DNA of 64,000 nucleotides from JAAFHI01 sp039793685. Lineage in GTDB: Bacteria > Acidobacteriota > Blastocatellia > Chloracidobacteriales > Chloracidobacteriaceae. Below the pieces are notes generated by a model. That model saw only the letters and a list, made by a program, of their open reading frames with translations, did not search any database and was not told the DNA's origin. Each line of letters begins with the position of its first letter. Position 1 is the first letter of the stretch. The translations under genes and the position numbers were made by a program. The stretch lies in contig JBDRAL010000027.1 in NCBI GenBank assembly GCA_039793685.1, positions 1-64,000 of the forward strand. Reading direction: 5' to 3'. Below, piece after piece: positions 32,654 to 41,797 of the stretch.

Positions 32654-32833
32654 TCAGATTGAATAACCCGGCGACCGACGTTTGATGTCGAGGATGATGG
32701 CGAAGATCATTCCCATCATGAAAACGAAGTGGATGATGCCGTCAAAGGTCTTGTCGAACATGACCGCAACCGCCCATCCGGCGATCAGGGCGGCGTAAAT
32801 CACGCCATACAACGGGGTGTACTTCCAGTTCAT
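32654..32833 (-). CDS. Small two-helix membrane protein (59 residues)
   Basis: The product starts MNWKYTPLYGVIYAALIAGW, continues AVAVMFDKTFDGIIHFVFMM and ends in LDIKRRSPGYSI. Two hydrophobic helices are separated by a short charged loop, with a basic C-terminus. A GAGGAG ribosome site lies 7 nt before the ATG and a strong terminator follows the stop, so the gene is well supported despite its size. I do not recognise the family; the function is unknown. Confidence 0.72.
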   Translation of the reverse strand: MNWKYTPLYGVIYAALIAGWAVAVMFDKTFDGIIHFVFMMGMIFAIILDIKRRSPGYSI

Positions 32834-32933
32834 AACGACTCCTCAGTACTTGCGAAGGGATTCGGGAACGATTTCCGGATGATTCCGAACATAAAGCCCG
32901 CACCCACGCCGAAACTGTTTCCCCGCGTACCGT

Positions 32934-33503
32934 TCACGAATTCCCGCCCGCGCCGCGAAACTTCGCAAGCATCCGGCCAAAAATTCGCGCGATGTTGCGC
33001 GCGTCGTCAATGCCCCGGTGATGCGTGCCTTCAAGCGGCAGGCCCTCGCGTTCGAGCGCACTCGGCATGCCCAGTTCACGGTCGAGACCGTGCAACACCG
33101 CGTAAAGATTCTTTAAGTTGATGTGCGCCGGGCCGAACGGATACCCCACGCCAAAACTCGCGCACTGACGCTGGAACTGGTTCCGGTCGTAATCGCCCCA
33201 GCTTCCCCACACCCGCTGCTGCGACAGAAATTCCGTCCGCAACCGCTTACAGGCTTCCTTGAACGTGATTCCCGCCTTGAGCTGATCCGCCGTCAGCGTC
33301 GTCAACTCGGTACAGAAATCACTCACCTCCGACCGCTCCGGCTTCACCAGAATCGACGTACACTCACCAACCTCGCCCGTTCTCACGTCCATCAGCGCAA
33401 TGCCGATTTCGATGATTTCGTTCTCCATCCCCTCCGGATTCGGCCCGTTCCAGCACGTCGCCTCCAAATCCACCACCAGCATCGTATCCAGTTGCTTCGC
33501 CAT
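32934..33503 (-). CDS. DEDDh 3'-5' exonuclease (ERI1/KapD-like)
   Basis: A 189-residue single-domain nuclease. ExoI is VVDLEATCW (D-x-E), ExoII is GSWGDYDRNQF and ExoIII is HHRGIDDARNIA (H and D), so all four metal ligands and the catalytic His are present. The pattern is closest to the ERI1/KapD RNA exonuclease branch rather than the DNA polymerase proofreading subunit. The start was placed at MAKQLDTML. It is 56 nt downstream of the PLP enzyme gene on the same strand. The substrate, RNA or DNA, is not settled. Confidence 0.87.
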   Translation of the reverse strand: MAKQLDTMLVVDLEATCWNGPNPEGMENEIIEIGIALMDVRTGEVGECTSILVKPERSEVSDFCTELTTLTADQLKAGITFKEACKRLRTEFLSQQRVWGSWGDYDRNQFQRQCASFGVGYPFGPAHINLKNLYAVLHGLDRELGMPSALEREGLPLEGTHHRGIDDARNIARIFGRMLAKFRGAGGNS

Positions 33504-33559
33504 TCTTTCCCTGCCTTCCCCAAATTCATCATTCATAATTCATCATTCATAATTGGTCT

Positions 33560-34684
33560 TCACCATCCCCGGTGAATCGCCCACTCATCCACGATCGCGC
33601 CGTTTTCCATGACGTAATACCGATCGTGCTGCGCCGCCGTCAGGCAGGAATGATTCGCCAGAACCCGCACCCGCGTCCCGACGGGAAGCCGTCCGAGCCG
33701 GTCGCGGTCCTTCACGAAAATCTTGCCGTGCTCCTGCGACACCCCGGCCACATGCAGCCCGAGCGGATTCCCGTTGAGATCGAGCACCATCCCGTAGCCG
33801 GTGGTTTCAAAGAAATCCGCCGCGCCGATGTCCTTTGAAAGCGCAATCGCCCCGGCGTCCACAATGACCTTGCCGCCGTCAAAATCGCGATGGACCACCG
33901 CCGCCAGCACCGTCAGCGCGCAGGCCGCCGTCGGGCAGGTCCCGCACTGCGCCTGAAACGCATCGAAAAAGATGTAGTTTCCGGCCCGCACCTCGAAATT
34001 CGGCGGCAATTCGTCAATCGCCACCAGCGCGGGCGTCGAACCCACGCTCACCATCGGCACCTCGATACCCTCCGCCGTCAGCCGCAACGCCAGCGCCGTC
34101 ATCCGGTCGCGTTCCGCGCGCGAAATCGCCAGCCGGTCGGCGTCGGTCCGCGCTCCGTAGGTATGTCCCGCATGCGTCAGTAATCCGCCGAACCGCAACC
34201 GCCGCCCTTTCAATATCTTCCGGGCGATCTCCGTCACCGCCCGGCTTTCCCACGCAACGCCGCTCCGCCCGTCGCCGGTATCAACTTCGATGAAAACTTC
34301 AAACGTCACGCCCTGCTGCTCCGCCGTGGCGTTGAGCAGCTCCGGAATCTCCGGCGTGTCCGTGATGACCGCCAGCCGCGCGCACCGCCGCGCCAGTTCC
34401 GCCGCCCGCGCGAACTTTCCCGGCTCGATGGGCACGGCGTACAAAATGTCCCCGAACCCGCCTTCCGCAAAGGCAAAACCTTCCGCCAGCGTCGAAACCG
34501 TGATGCCCCCGAACTGCCCTTCCACCTGCATCCGCCCGATTTCCAGACACTTGTGCGTCTTCACATGCGGCCGCAACCGGAAACCCGCCGCGCGCGCGCG
34601 TTCGCTCGCCAGCGAGATGTTCGCCCGCACCTTGTCCAGATCGAGAATCAGCGACGGCGTCGGCAACTCATGAAAAGCATTCAT
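33560..34684 (-). CDS. DSD1-family PLP enzyme (D-threonine aldolase / D-serine dehydratase-like)
   Basis: A 374-residue protein of the fold-type III (alanine-racemase-like) class. The PLP lysine lies in RPHVKTHK. Phosphate and sugar-like loop residues are in LLTHAGHTYG and SVGSTPAL. The C-terminal domain has the His/Cys metal motif NHSCLTAAQHDRYYV characteristic of D-serine dehydratase-like and D-threonine aldolase enzymes. It should cleave or dehydrate a D-beta-hydroxy amino acid; the exact substrate is not predictable. GGGGGA precedes the ATG at 34684 by about 9 nt. An in-frame upstream extension lacks a ribosome site. Confidence 0.86.
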   Translation of the reverse strand: MNAFHELPTPSLILDLDKVRANISLASERARAAGFRLRPHVKTHKCLEIGRMQVEGQFGGITVSTLAEGFAFAEGGFGDILYAVPIEPGKFARAAELARRCARLAVITDTPEIPELLNATAEQQGVTFEVFIEVDTGDGRSGVAWESRAVTEIARKILKGRRLRFGGLLTHAGHTYGARTDADRLAISRAERDRMTALALRLTAEGIEVPMVSVGSTPALVAIDELPPNFEVRAGNYIFFDAFQAQCGTCPTAACALTVLAAVVHRDFDGGKVIVDAGAIALSKDIGAADFFETTGYGMVLDLNGNPLGLHVAGVSQEHGKIFVKDRDRLGRLPVGTRVRVLANHSCLTAAQHDRYYVMENGAIVDEWAIHRGW

Positions 34685-34808
34685 TGGAAATTTCCCCCGG
34701 TCAAAAAACGGTCTCGCACAATCGAATACCCGGCGACGGTCCGTCAAGCGAGCCGCCACCGGGCATTATTCTTTGTGCCTTCGTGTCTTTGTGCCTTTGT
34801 GTTCGGCT

Positions 34809-36533
34809 TTACACCGTGATCGTCGTCCCGTCGAACTTCGTCAGCGAGAAGCCCGCGAACGTCTCGTTGTACGTCGCCTTCAAATCACGCAGCACGTTGA
34901 TCGCCACCTGCTCGCCGAGCAGCGCGCCCTGGATGCCGTCCGTCTGCCAGTGAACGCCCGCGCCGTCGCGCGAACGGAAAATGTTCGCCGCCAGCTTGTT
35001 GAGTTCCTGCCCGATGGTCATCGTGCCCGCGTCCGGCCCGGTGTACGGCACGAGCGCCGTCCCATCCGCCGTCGGCACCACCGGATTCGGAATCACGAAC
35101 GACTCACGGAAAAACGCCTTCAACATCGTGATCGTCGCTCCCGCAAACGCGCCATGCCCCGCCGGATACGCCGGGTGCGTCGGACATCCTTCCGGAAACG
35201 CCATCGGTAGAAGATAAGTACCATTCTGGGCGAAAACCGCCTGCAAGGCCGTTGAGTTCAACACGTCCGGATGCAGCGGGTACGACGCGGCCATGGTCAT
35301 GTGATTGTGAACCAGTCCCCCGTATTCCTCCGGCCGCAACCGACGATGCACCGACCACTTCTGAAACCATGCCGCGTAAAGCGAATACACCCCGACCCGA
35401 CCGATCAGGTCGAACACATCCGGCCCGCCAAACGTCGCAAACGGCGCCTGCGACGGATTCCCAATGTACGGATTCGCCGCGTCCAGCGCGCCACCGCCGA
35501 ACGTGAGAATGATGAGCGCCGCGTTCAGCGCCGCCTGGACCGGGAAGTCCCGGTGAACGTATTCCCCCAGATCCCGCATGTTCCGGATATAGCGCGGCGT
35601 CGAATCGAATGCGTCCGGCCCGGACGCGCCGCCATTTTGAATATTCAGCCAGCTCGAAAACGTCGTCATGTAGTTGACGCCCGGCATCACCGTCCGAATC
35701 TTCTGATCGAGTTGAAACGCGCCGTACGGCACCTGCTTCAGCAAAAACTGGGAGAGATAATGACCGGTCGTCACGCCGGGAAAATCACAACGGAAAATCG
35801 TCTGCGGCGTGACCAGCCCGCTCACCTTCGGACCGCGAAAATCCGACAGGGCATTCAAACCCGCAACCGCGTTCGCAATCGTCGGGTCCGTCGCGTAATC
35901 GGTAAAATTGACGTCCCGCGTGAGCGCCATCCAATAATCCTCGACCATCTCCCCGGCTTCCCACGCCGAATTGAGCGCCGGCGCGGGCGGCAACTGGAAC
36001 TGGTGCGAATCGGAGCCTTCCAACTGGAACTTCAAGGCCGCTTGCGGACTGGTCAGCTTGACCGTTCCGCCAATCGGAATTGCATTGAAATCGGCGGGAA
36101 GCCCCGTCGTCATCGCCGTCAGCAGCGCGTTGTACGCCGCCGGCGTCACCTCGCCGAGAGCATTGTGCGGCAAACCCTTCGAATAATTCCCGATGCGGTT
36201 TGAATACGTCGTTTCATCGCCGTTGCACGGCTGGGGAAAGGTCGGAATCGGCGCCGCCCGGTTCACCTTGGCGCGCGCGCCCTTGATCTCCAGCGCCCGC
36301 CCGCGACGGTCGGCGTTGGTCAACGGGCCGACTTCAGCCGCCTTGGCAGTGGTCTGCGTCGAACTCCCGAACTGATCGAGGCCAAGCCCGGTCGCCGAGA
36401 CGGCAACCACGGCGCCGACGCTGCCGATGAAATTCCGACGACCGGGTGAGGTCGGGCCGGTCGGGGCCGTCACATTTTTTTCGGTGGAACCGGTTTCGGA
36501 CGCAACAGGGGGTTGTTTCTTGGATTTCTTCAC
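34809..36533 (-). CDS. Tat-exported vanadium-dependent haloperoxidase-like protein
   Basis: A 574-residue protein with a twin-arginine signal (SPGRRNFIGSVGAVVAVSAT). The C-terminal half has the vanadate-binding set of the PAP2/haloperoxidase superfamily: FQKWSVHRRLRPEEYGG (Lys and Arg), CPTHPAYPAGHGAFAGA (the P-x-GH loop) and RDGAGVHWQTDGIQG (Arg and His). Export as a folded metalloprotein via Tat fits. Halide oxidation or phosphatase chemistry cannot be separated by eye. The GTG start at 36533 (VKKSKKQPP) is chosen because AAGG lies 7 nt upstream; an ATG at 36662 would add 43 residues before the Tat motif. Confidence 0.84.
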   Translation of the reverse strand: MKKSKKQPPVASETGSTEKNVTAPTGPTSPGRRNFIGSVGAVVAVSATGLGLDQFGSSTQTTAKAAEVGPLTNADRRGRALEIKGARAKVNRAAPIPTFPQPCNGDETTYSNRIGNYSKGLPHNALGEVTPAAYNALLTAMTTGLPADFNAIPIGGTVKLTSPQAALKFQLEGSDSHQFQLPPAPALNSAWEAGEMVEDYWMALTRDVNFTDYATDPTIANAVAGLNALSDFRGPKVSGLVTPQTIFRCDFPGVTTGHYLSQFLLKQVPYGAFQLDQKIRTVMPGVNYMTTFSSWLNIQNGGASGPDAFDSTPRYIRNMRDLGEYVHRDFPVQAALNAALIILTFGGGALDAANPYIGNPSQAPFATFGGPDVFDLIGRVGVYSLYAAWFQKWSVHRRLRPEEYGGLVHNHMTMAASYPLHPDVLNSTALQAVFAQNGTYLLPMAFPEGCPTHPAYPAGHGAFAGATITMLKAFFRESFVIPNPVVPTADGTALVPYTGPDAGTMTIGQELNKLAANIFRSRDGAGVHWQTDGIQGALLGEQVAINVLRDLKATYNETFAGFSLTKFDGTTITV

Positions 36534-36835
36534 TGGGATACCTTCTTGTAATGAATGGGGTGGCCGTACCGCGGAGTCCGGCGGCCGTGACGCACAACCG
36601 AATGGCTGCTCAATCGGCAAAAATGTCTTGTGCGTATGGTCACGCTTGATACTCTCATCCACCCTCGCCTGAAAACAGAAAAGTTAAGAAAATCACACTT
36701 TTCTCCTTCACTTTTCTTCGCTCGAAAAATTGGGTTCCCGCGAACCGGGAATTTCCGAATTGCCGTTTTGTTGAATGTCGTTCAAGATAGACGTTTCCAA
36801 CCGCCATACTTCATCTTCAAACGGGAGTTCTTCGG

Positions 36836-38044
36836 ATGAGCCAGGAAGCCTTCATCTACGACGCCATTCGTACGCCGCGCGGCCGGGGCAAAGCCTCGGG
36901 CACGCTGCACGAAATCAAGCCGGTCGATCTCGTCGCCGGTCTGCTCCACGAACTGCAACGCCGCCACGGATTCGACTCTGCGCAGGTTGACGACGTCATT
37001 CTCGGCTGTGTCACCCCCGTCGCCGACCAGGGCGCGAACATCGCCAAAACCGCCGCCCTCTACGCCGGATGGGACAACGTCGTCGCCGGACAGCAGATCA
37101 ACCGCTTCTGCGCCTCCGGCCTCGAAGCCGTCAACCACGCCGCCATGCGCGTCCGCTCCGGCTGGGAAGACCTCGTTGTCGCGGGAGGCGTCGAATCCAT
37201 GAGCCGCGTTCCGATGGGTTCCGACGGCGGCGCGATGATGCTCGACCCCGGCGTCAGCGCCAGACTCCACTTCGTCCCTCAGGGCATCGGCGCGGACCTC
37301 ATCGCTACCCTCGAAGGGTTCTCACGCGAGGACGTGGACAACTTCGCCGTCCGCTCCCACCGCAACGCGGCGACCGCCGCCGCCAACGGCTGGTTCAAAA
37401 AATCGCTCATCCCCGTCCACGACCTCAACTGCCTGCCGGTTCTCGACCGCGACGAACTCATCCGCCCCGACACCTCCCTCGAAGGCCTCGGCTCGCTCGC
37501 GCCTTCCTTTGTACAAATGGGCGATTTCGGCTTCGACGCCGTGGCGATGATGCGCTACCCGACCGTCGAACGGATTTCGCACGTTCACACGGCGGGCAAT
37601 TCCTCCGGCATCGTGGACGGCGCCGCGGCCGTCCTCGTCGGAAGCAAGGAAAAAGGCGATGCACTGGGCCTCAAGCCCCGCGCCCGCGTCGTGGCCGCCG
37701 CCGTCACCGGCTCGGAACCGACCATCATGCTGACCGGTCCCGCCCCCGCGAGCCGCAAAGCCCTCGCGAAAGCCGGGATGTCCGTCAACGACATCGACCT
37801 TTTCGAAGTCAATGAAGCCTTTGCTTCGGTCGTCCTCAAATTCCAGCGCGAGATGGGCGTCGATCCCGACAAGGTCAACGTCAACGGCGGCTCGATTGCG
37901 ATGGGTCATCCACTCGGCGCGACCGGCGCGATGTTGCTCGGCACCGTTCTTGATGAACTCGAACGCCGCGACAAAAACACCGCCCTTATTACCCTCTGCG
38001 TTGGCGGCGGCATGGGAATCGCGACCATCATCGAACGGGTTTGA
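36836..38044 (+). CDS. Acetyl-CoA C-acyltransferase (thiolase)
   Basis: A 402-residue thiolase. The nucleophile is Cys92 in NRFCASGLEA, the catalytic His is in GGSIAMGHPLGATGA and the second Cys in LCVGGGMG. It performs thiolytic cleavage of 3-ketoacyl-CoA, the last step of beta-oxidation. It is encoded 62 nt upstream of the FadJ-like bifunctional protein, forming a complete fad-type alpha/beta pair. The ATG at 36836 is preceded by GGGAG. Chain-length range unknown. Confidence 0.93.
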   Translation: MSQEAFIYDAIRTPRGRGKASGTLHEIKPVDLVAGLLHELQRRHGFDSAQVDDVILGCVTPVADQGANIAKTAALYAGWDNVVAGQQINRFCASGLEAVNHAAMRVRSGWEDLVVAGGVESMSRVPMGSDGGAMMLDPGVSARLHFVPQGIGADLIATLEGFSREDVDNFAVRSHRNAATAAANGWFKKSLIPVHDLNCLPVLDRDELIRPDTSLEGLGSLAPSFVQMGDFGFDAVAMMRYPTVERISHVHTAGNSSGIVDGAAAVLVGSKEKGDALGLKPRARVVAAAVTGSEPTIMLTGPAPASRKALAKAGMSVNDIDLFEVNEAFASVVLKFQREMGVDPDKVNVNGGSIAMGHPLGATGAMLLGTVLDELERRDKNTALITLCVGGGMGIATIIERV

Positions 38045-38071
38045 AACGACTCGAAAAGGACCGGTATGGAA

Positions 38072-38091
38072 ACCCGACCGTTAGGGAGGGT
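38072..38091. repeat. Degenerate conserved-core hairpin between the beta-oxidation genes
   Basis: ACCC (38072-38075) and GGGT (38088-38091) flank the core GACCGTTAGGGAG. It is the shortest member of the hairpin family and lies in the leader of the FadJ-like gene, just before its ribosome site. Confidence 0.5.
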
Positions 38092-38106
38092 CCAGGAGAC
38101 ACCACA

Positions 38107-40242
38107 ATGGCTTTCAACTACGAAAAAGACGCTCACAACATCGTCACCATCACGATGGACATGCCGAATCGCTCGGCCAACGTCCTCAACGAAGAATTCG
38201 CCCAGTCGCTCAAGGAAACGCTGACGCGCGTCCAGCAGGAAACCGACCTTGCCGGCGTCATCATCACCTCGGCCAAGAAAACCTTCGTCGCAGGAGCAGA
38301 CCTTGAAGGAATGCTCACCGTCCGCGACGCGGGCGCGATGTTCAATGAAATTCAGACCATGAAGCGGTTCTTTCGCGGCATGGAAAAATCCGGCAAACCG
38401 TTCGTCGCCGCGATCAACGGCGCGGCCATGGGCGGCGGCTTCGAAGTCGCGCTCGCCTGCCACTATCGCGTCCTGATGAACAGCCGCGACGCGCAGGTCG
38501 GACTGCCCGAAGTTACCCTCGGCCTGATTCCCGGCGGCGGCGGCATCACCCGCATGGTCCGGATGCTCGGACTCGAAACGGCCCTTCCGCTTTTGATGGA
38601 AGGCAAACGCCTCGCGCCCGCCGAGGCCCTCAAGCTCGGCGTCGTCAACGAACTCGCCGAAAATCGCGAGGAACTCATTGAAAAGGCGAAAGCCTGGATT
38701 CTGGCGAATCCCAATCCGTCCCAGCCGTGGGACGCCAAGGGCTACCGCATTCCCGGCGGTGATCCGAAAACGCCGAAGGTCGCCCAGATGCTCGCCGTCG
38801 CCCCGGCCATGCTTTTAAAGAAGACGAACGGCAACTTTCCCGCGCCCCAGGCCATTCTCAGCGCGGCCGTGGAAGGCGCGCTCGTGGACTTCGACACCGC
38901 CGACCGCATCGAATCGCGCTACCTCGCGAGCGTCGCGACCGGGAACGTCGCCAAGAACATGATTTCGGCCTTCTGGTTCCAGTTGAACAAAATCAACGCG
39001 GGCGGAAGCCGTCCCGAAGGATTCGACCGCCACACCACGAAGAAGGTCGGCGTTCTCGGCGCGGGAATGATGGGCAGCGGCATCGCCTACGCCTGCGCGA
39101 CCTCCGGCATTCCCGTCGTTCTGAAGGACACCACCCTCGAACGCGCCGAAAAAGGCAAGGCATACACCGCCAAGGTCCTCGGCCCCCGCGTCGAAAAGGG
39201 CCGGATGAAGCCCGAACAGCTTGAACAGACGCTCGCGCTCATCCATCCGACCACCGAAGCCGACGACCTGAAAGGCTGCGACCTCATCATCGAAGCCGTT
39301 TTCGAGGACCGGGACATCAAGAAACAGGCCACGCAGGAAGCCGAAGCCCGTCTCGAACCAACCGCTGTCTTCGCGTCCAATACCTCGACCCTCCCGATTA
39401 CCGGCCTCGCTTCCGTGTCGGAACGCCCGGCCAACTTCATCGGACTCCACTTTTTCTCTCCGGTGGACAAGATGCAGCTCGTCGAGATCATCATCGGCAA
39501 GGAAACATCGAAGGAAACGCTCGCCAAGGCGTTCGACTTCGTCCGCCAGATTAAAAAGACGCCGATTGTGGTCAATGACAGCCGCGGGTTCTACACCTCG
39601 CGCGTGTTCGCGACCTACACCAACGAAGGCATGCTGCTCCTCGCCGAAGGCCAGCATCCCCGCGCCATCGAGTCCGCCGGTGTCAAAGCGGGAATGCCGG
39701 TCGGTCCGCTCGCCGTTTCCGACGAAGTCAGCCTGTCCCTGATGCAGCATGTACGGCGGCAGACCGAAAAAGACCTCATGGCTGAGGGTAAGGAAATCCC
39801 CCACAACCCGGCAAACACGGTCATCGACGCCATGCTCGAAAAGAGTCGCCCCGGACGCGCCGGCGGCGGCGGTTTTTACGAATACCCGAAAGACGCCAAA
39901 AAGCACCTCTGGCCGGGACTCGCCGAATTGTTTCCACAAACCGGCCAACAGCTTGATCAGGACGCCATGATCGAACGCCTTCTATTCATTCAGGCGATTG
40001 AAACTGCCCGATGTATTGAAGAAAACGTGGTGCTCTCCATTGCCGACGCCAATATCGGCAGCATCTTCGGCTGGGGATTTGCCGCACACAAAGGCGGTAC
40101 GGCCCAGTTCATCAATGATTATGGGGTGCGTAACTTCGTGGACCGCGCTAAAGTGCTCGCAACCACTTATGGCGAACGCTTTGCACCGCCCGCCCTGCTA
40201 ATCCGAATGGCGGAAGCTGGCGAAACGTTCCCGATGAGCTAA
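38107..40242 (+). CDS. Bifunctional enoyl-CoA hydratase / 3-hydroxyacyl-CoA dehydrogenase (FadJ-like)
   Basis: A 711-residue multifunctional beta-oxidation protein. The N-terminal crotonase domain (1-190) has FVAGADLEGM and INGAAMGGGFEVALAC for the oxyanion hole. The central NAD-binding domain starts VGVLGAGMMGSGIAYACA (about 305) and the dehydrogenase catalytic His is in FIGLHFFSPVDKMQLVEI. Two C-terminal 3HCDH helical domains complete it (NDSRGFYTSR, FGWGFAAHKGG). It works with the thiolase encoded just upstream. The ATG at 38107 has AGGAG 8 nt ahead; the open frame upstream runs into the thiolase stop. Confidence 0.94.
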   Translation: MAFNYEKDAHNIVTITMDMPNRSANVLNEEFAQSLKETLTRVQQETDLAGVIITSAKKTFVAGADLEGMLTVRDAGAMFNEIQTMKRFFRGMEKSGKPFVAAINGAAMGGGFEVALACHYRVLMNSRDAQVGLPEVTLGLIPGGGGITRMVRMLGLETALPLLMEGKRLAPAEALKLGVVNELAENREELIEKAKAWILANPNPSQPWDAKGYRIPGGDPKTPKVAQMLAVAPAMLLKKTNGNFPAPQAILSAAVEGALVDFDTADRIESRYLASVATGNVAKNMISAFWFQLNKINAGGSRPEGFDRHTTKKVGVLGAGMMGSGIAYACATSGIPVVLKDTTLERAEKGKAYTAKVLGPRVEKGRMKPEQLEQTLALIHPTTEADDLKGCDLIIEAVFEDRDIKKQATQEAEARLEPTAVFASNTSTLPITGLASVSERPANFIGLHFFSPVDKMQLVEIIIGKETSKETLAKAFDFVRQIKKTPIVVNDSRGFYTSRVFATYTNEGMLLLAEGQHPRAIESAGVKAGMPVGPLAVSDEVSLSLMQHVRRQTEKDLMAEGKEIPHNPANTVIDAMLEKSRPGRAGGGGFYEYPKDAKKHLWPGLAELFPQTGQQLDQDAMIERLLFIQAIETARCIEENVVLSIADANIGSIFGWGFAAHKGGTAQFINDYGVRNFVDRAKVLATTYGERFAPPALLIRMAEAGETFPMS

Positions 40243-40352
40243 ATTGGTGAACACCGGAGAGTCAGACACAGTGCGGATGGAATTGGCCGAGCGCCGTTCC
40301 ATCCGCCGATGTTCCCCCTGTTCCGGTTCACCTTTTCTCTGAAGGATCCCCG

Positions 40353-41696
40353 ATGATTCCGGACGCCCTGCCGATTCTTGTCGTCGGCGCATCGCCAAGC
40401 GTGTTTCACCAATTCCGTGAGATGTTTCCGTTCGGCTTCTCGTTCCAGCATGCCCGCTCGGAAACCGAAATGTTCGACATGTTGCGACGCGAGGAATTTT
40501 CGGCCGTCGTTTGCGAACAGAACCTCCAGGACACCACCGGCGAAGCCGCCTTGGCCAATATCGCCAAAACCTTTCCGCATGTCTCCCGCCTGATTGTCGC
40601 CCACGAAAACGACATCATGTCCGCGCTGGGAAACCTCGACGGCGTCCGTCACCAACGATTCATCCGGTTGCCGCTCTCGCCATTCGAAACCCGGCAGGCA
40701 CTCGAATATGCCGCCGACGTCTTCTATTTGAAGCAGGAATGCCAGAAACTCGGCAACAATCTTGAACAGTATTACAAAACACTTCGCGACTCGTTTGATG
40801 AACGATCCAAGCAACTCGCTCAGGAACGGGACAACTACAAACGCCAGAACGCGAAAATTCTCGACAGCATCCGCAACGCCGAACGCATCCAGCGGGCGAT
40901 TCTTCCGTCCGAGGCCAAACTCGACGCCGTCATCGCCCAGTACTTCCTGATTTTCAAACCACGGGACATCGTCTCCGGCGACTTCTACTGGACGCATATC
41001 GTCAAGGACGAAGACGTTACTCGTTTCTTCATCGCCGTCGCCGACAGTACCGGACATGGCGTCCCCGGCGCGTTTATGTCGATGGTGGGAACAACGCTGC
41101 TCAACCAGATCGTCGGCCAGAACCCGATGCAGCAACCAGCCGAGATTCTCGAACAGCTTCACGATGGCGTTCAAACCTCGCTTCGGCATGCCAGCCGGCG
41201 TCTCGACGTGGACGACGGCATCGAAATCTGCCTCTGCATGGTCGAGGAACAACGGGTGACATTCTCCGGCGCGGGGCGCCCCCTCTACATCGTGGCTCAG
41301 GACGAAAACAACAAGTGGCAACTGAATGAGCTGAAAGGCGACCGGAAACCCATCGGCGGCGCCCGACGCAAGACCGATACGCGCTTTACCAATCACACCC
41401 TCGAAGTTCCGAAAGGGTCGATGATTTATCTGACGACCGACGGGTTTGCCGACCAGTCAAATGAAGCCTCCGAACGGTTCACGTCGCGCCGTCTCAAGGA
41501 TAAGCTGATAGAAATCGCCGGTTTGACCTGTCTTGGCCAGCGCTATCTCCTCGAAAACGAACTTGCCAAGTATCAAGGCAGCGAAGCGCAGCGGGATGAT
41601 CTGACCATTCTAGGTGTCCGGTTGCCCATTCTCTCGATGGCCTCCCTTGAACTCCCGTCCGGTTCGTTCAGCGTCACCGGAAATCTCATCCTCTAA
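40353..41696 (+). CDS. SpoIIE-type PP2C phosphatase with degenerate receiver domain
   Basis: A 447-residue protein. Residues 1-125 look like a CheY fold (PILVVGASPSVFHQF, LIVAHENDIMSAL) but the phospho-acceptor position reads EQNLQD rather than a clear Asp, so it is probably a non-phosphorylated binding module. A coiled coil (about 130-190) links to the SpoIIE/RsbU phosphatase with RDIVSGDFYW, VADSTGHGVPGAFMSMVG, TTDGFADQ and RDDLTILGV, metal ligands intact. Such enzymes control partner-switching anti-sigma pathways, but no STAS or anti-sigma kinase gene is adjacent. A terminator follows. Confidence 0.88.
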   Translation: MIPDALPILVVGASPSVFHQFREMFPFGFSFQHARSETEMFDMLRREEFSAVVCEQNLQDTTGEAALANIAKTFPHVSRLIVAHENDIMSALGNLDGVRHQRFIRLPLSPFETRQALEYAADVFYLKQECQKLGNNLEQYYKTLRDSFDERSKQLAQERDNYKRQNAKILDSIRNAERIQRAILPSEAKLDAVIAQYFLIFKPRDIVSGDFYWTHIVKDEDVTRFFIAVADSTGHGVPGAFMSMVGTTLLNQIVGQNPMQQPAEILEQLHDGVQTSLRHASRRLDVDDGIEICLCMVEEQRVTFSGAGRPLYIVAQDENNKWQLNELKGDRKPIGGARRKTDTRFTNHTLEVPKGSMIYLTTDGFADQSNEASERFTSRRLKDKLIEIAGLTCLGQRYLLENELAKYQGSEAQRDDLTILGVRLPILSMASLELPSGSFSVTGNLIL

Positions 41697-41736
41697 ACTT
41701 TTTTCCGATTGCCGATTCCCGATTTTCGTCGGAGAG

Positions 41737-41785
41737 TTGAAGCGGAGCGGATCCCGAATGGATTCCTCCGCTTCAATCTTTTTTC
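41737..41785 (+). terminator. Rho-independent terminator
   Basis: TTGAAGCGGAG (41737-41747) pairs with CTCCGCTTCAA (41766-41776), followed by TCTTTTTTC. It ends the SpoIIE phosphatase transcript just before the aldehyde dehydrogenase gene. Confidence 0.88.
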
Positions 41786-41797
41786 ACTGGAATCACG

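Noticed and set aside
38815..39948. Minus-strand open frame of 377 codons opposite the FadJ-like gene
   Set aside because: The composition is a mirror of the well-conserved beta-oxidation protein, with no motif or ribosome site of its own.
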